Source: Rickettsiales bacterium (GTDB lineage Bacteria > Pseudomonadota > Alphaproteobacteria > Rickettsiales > UBA8987). Taken from it: a stretch of DNA of 5,623 nucleotides. Positions 5,496 through 5,623 of this stretch are shown in pieces (positions within the stretch are counted from its first letter, which is position 1; each line of letters starts with the position of its first letter). Below the pieces are notes generated by a model. The model had not been told where the DNA came from. It saw nothing but the letters and a program-made list of their open reading frames with translations, and did no database searches. Both the position numbers and the translations under genes were made by a program. The stretch spans positions 1 to 5,623 of the forward strand of contig JANQHP010000162.1 in the NCBI GenBank assembly GCA_028282625.1. The letters are read 5' to 3'.

Positions 5496-5623
5496 TGCGT
5501 TATATTACCGATATTTCCACCTTGCTTGGCATCGTGCTCGCCTTTGGCTTGGTGGCGCTTGCCGTGACGCTTGGCACCAGCGACCCGATGGGGTTTTTTG
5601 ACCCCAAGTCGGTGCTGATTGTG
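5495..5623 (+). CDS. motA: MotA/PomA-type flagellar stator protein, N-terminal part (partial, cut by right edge)
   Basis: The 43 visible residues start MRYITDISTLLGIVLAFGLV and continue to DPMGFFDPKSVLIV. A first transmembrane helix spans about residues 7-28, followed by the short loop and the F-DPKSVLIV segment that precedes the second helix in MotA/PomA proteins of the DIATLIG type. These inner-membrane proteins pair with MotB to form the ion channel that turns the flagellum. The ATG overlaps the fliN stop (TAATG), with no strong SD sequence, so translation is probably coupled. Membership in the related ExbB/TolQ group is less likely given fliN upstream. The cytoplasmic torque loop and later helices lie outside the window, and the coupling ion cannot be told. 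Confidence 0.82.
   Translation, partial: MRYITDISTLLGIVLAFGLVALAVTLGTSDPMGFFDPKSVLIV

Overview
The window looks like a chromosomal segment of an alphaproteobacterium with moderately high GC. The evidence is the alphaproteobacterial style of several proteins: an Ffh N-domain with RVALLEADVALPVVKD, a CheY ending in GATGWLVKPF, and a chemotaxis STAS protein with an ERVTTPG active loop. This placement is inferred from motif memory and not from a search.

Layout. Positions 1-1035 (minus strand) carry a chemotaxis unit read in the order STAS-domain protein, cheY, cheA. The STAS and cheY genes overlap by 4 bases (ATGA), and cheA runs off the left edge after its phosphotransfer (HPt) segment. Positions 1036-1355 hold no convincing gene. 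This AT-rich stretch is the likely control region of the chemotaxis unit and contains a tandem 9-bp direct repeat and a weak hairpin. Positions 1356-3304 (minus) hold ffh, the protein subunit of the signal recognition particle, followed 11 bp later by a flavodoxin-fold NAD(P)H-dependent FMN reductase. Positions 3379-3672 (minus) encode a small ArsR-type winged-helix regulator without any cysteine. It has its own good sigma-70-type promoter, with inverted repeats lying in the promoter spacer and over the ribosome binding site. Positions 3746-4966 (minus) encode SucB, the E2 component of 2-oxoglutarate dehydrogenase, with no sucA beside it on the upstream side. From 5181 the plus strand carries fliN (flagellar C-ring) and, overlapping it by one base, the start of a motA-like stator gene cut by the right edge.

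How the genes fit together. Both ends of the window concern motility: chemotaxis signalling on the left, switch and stator on the right. Between them lies a block of unrelated housekeeping genes (protein targeting, TCA cycle, flavin redox) and one regulator. Each gene family is well known. The less ordinary points are the histone-H1-like Lys/Ala/Pro tail on the STAS protein, the cysteine-free ArsR with its operator-like repeats just upstream of ffh, the unusual partners of ffh and sucB, and the direct repeat ahead of the chemotaxis operon. I found no CRISPR array, tRNA, rRNA, transposon or clearly new multi-gene system.
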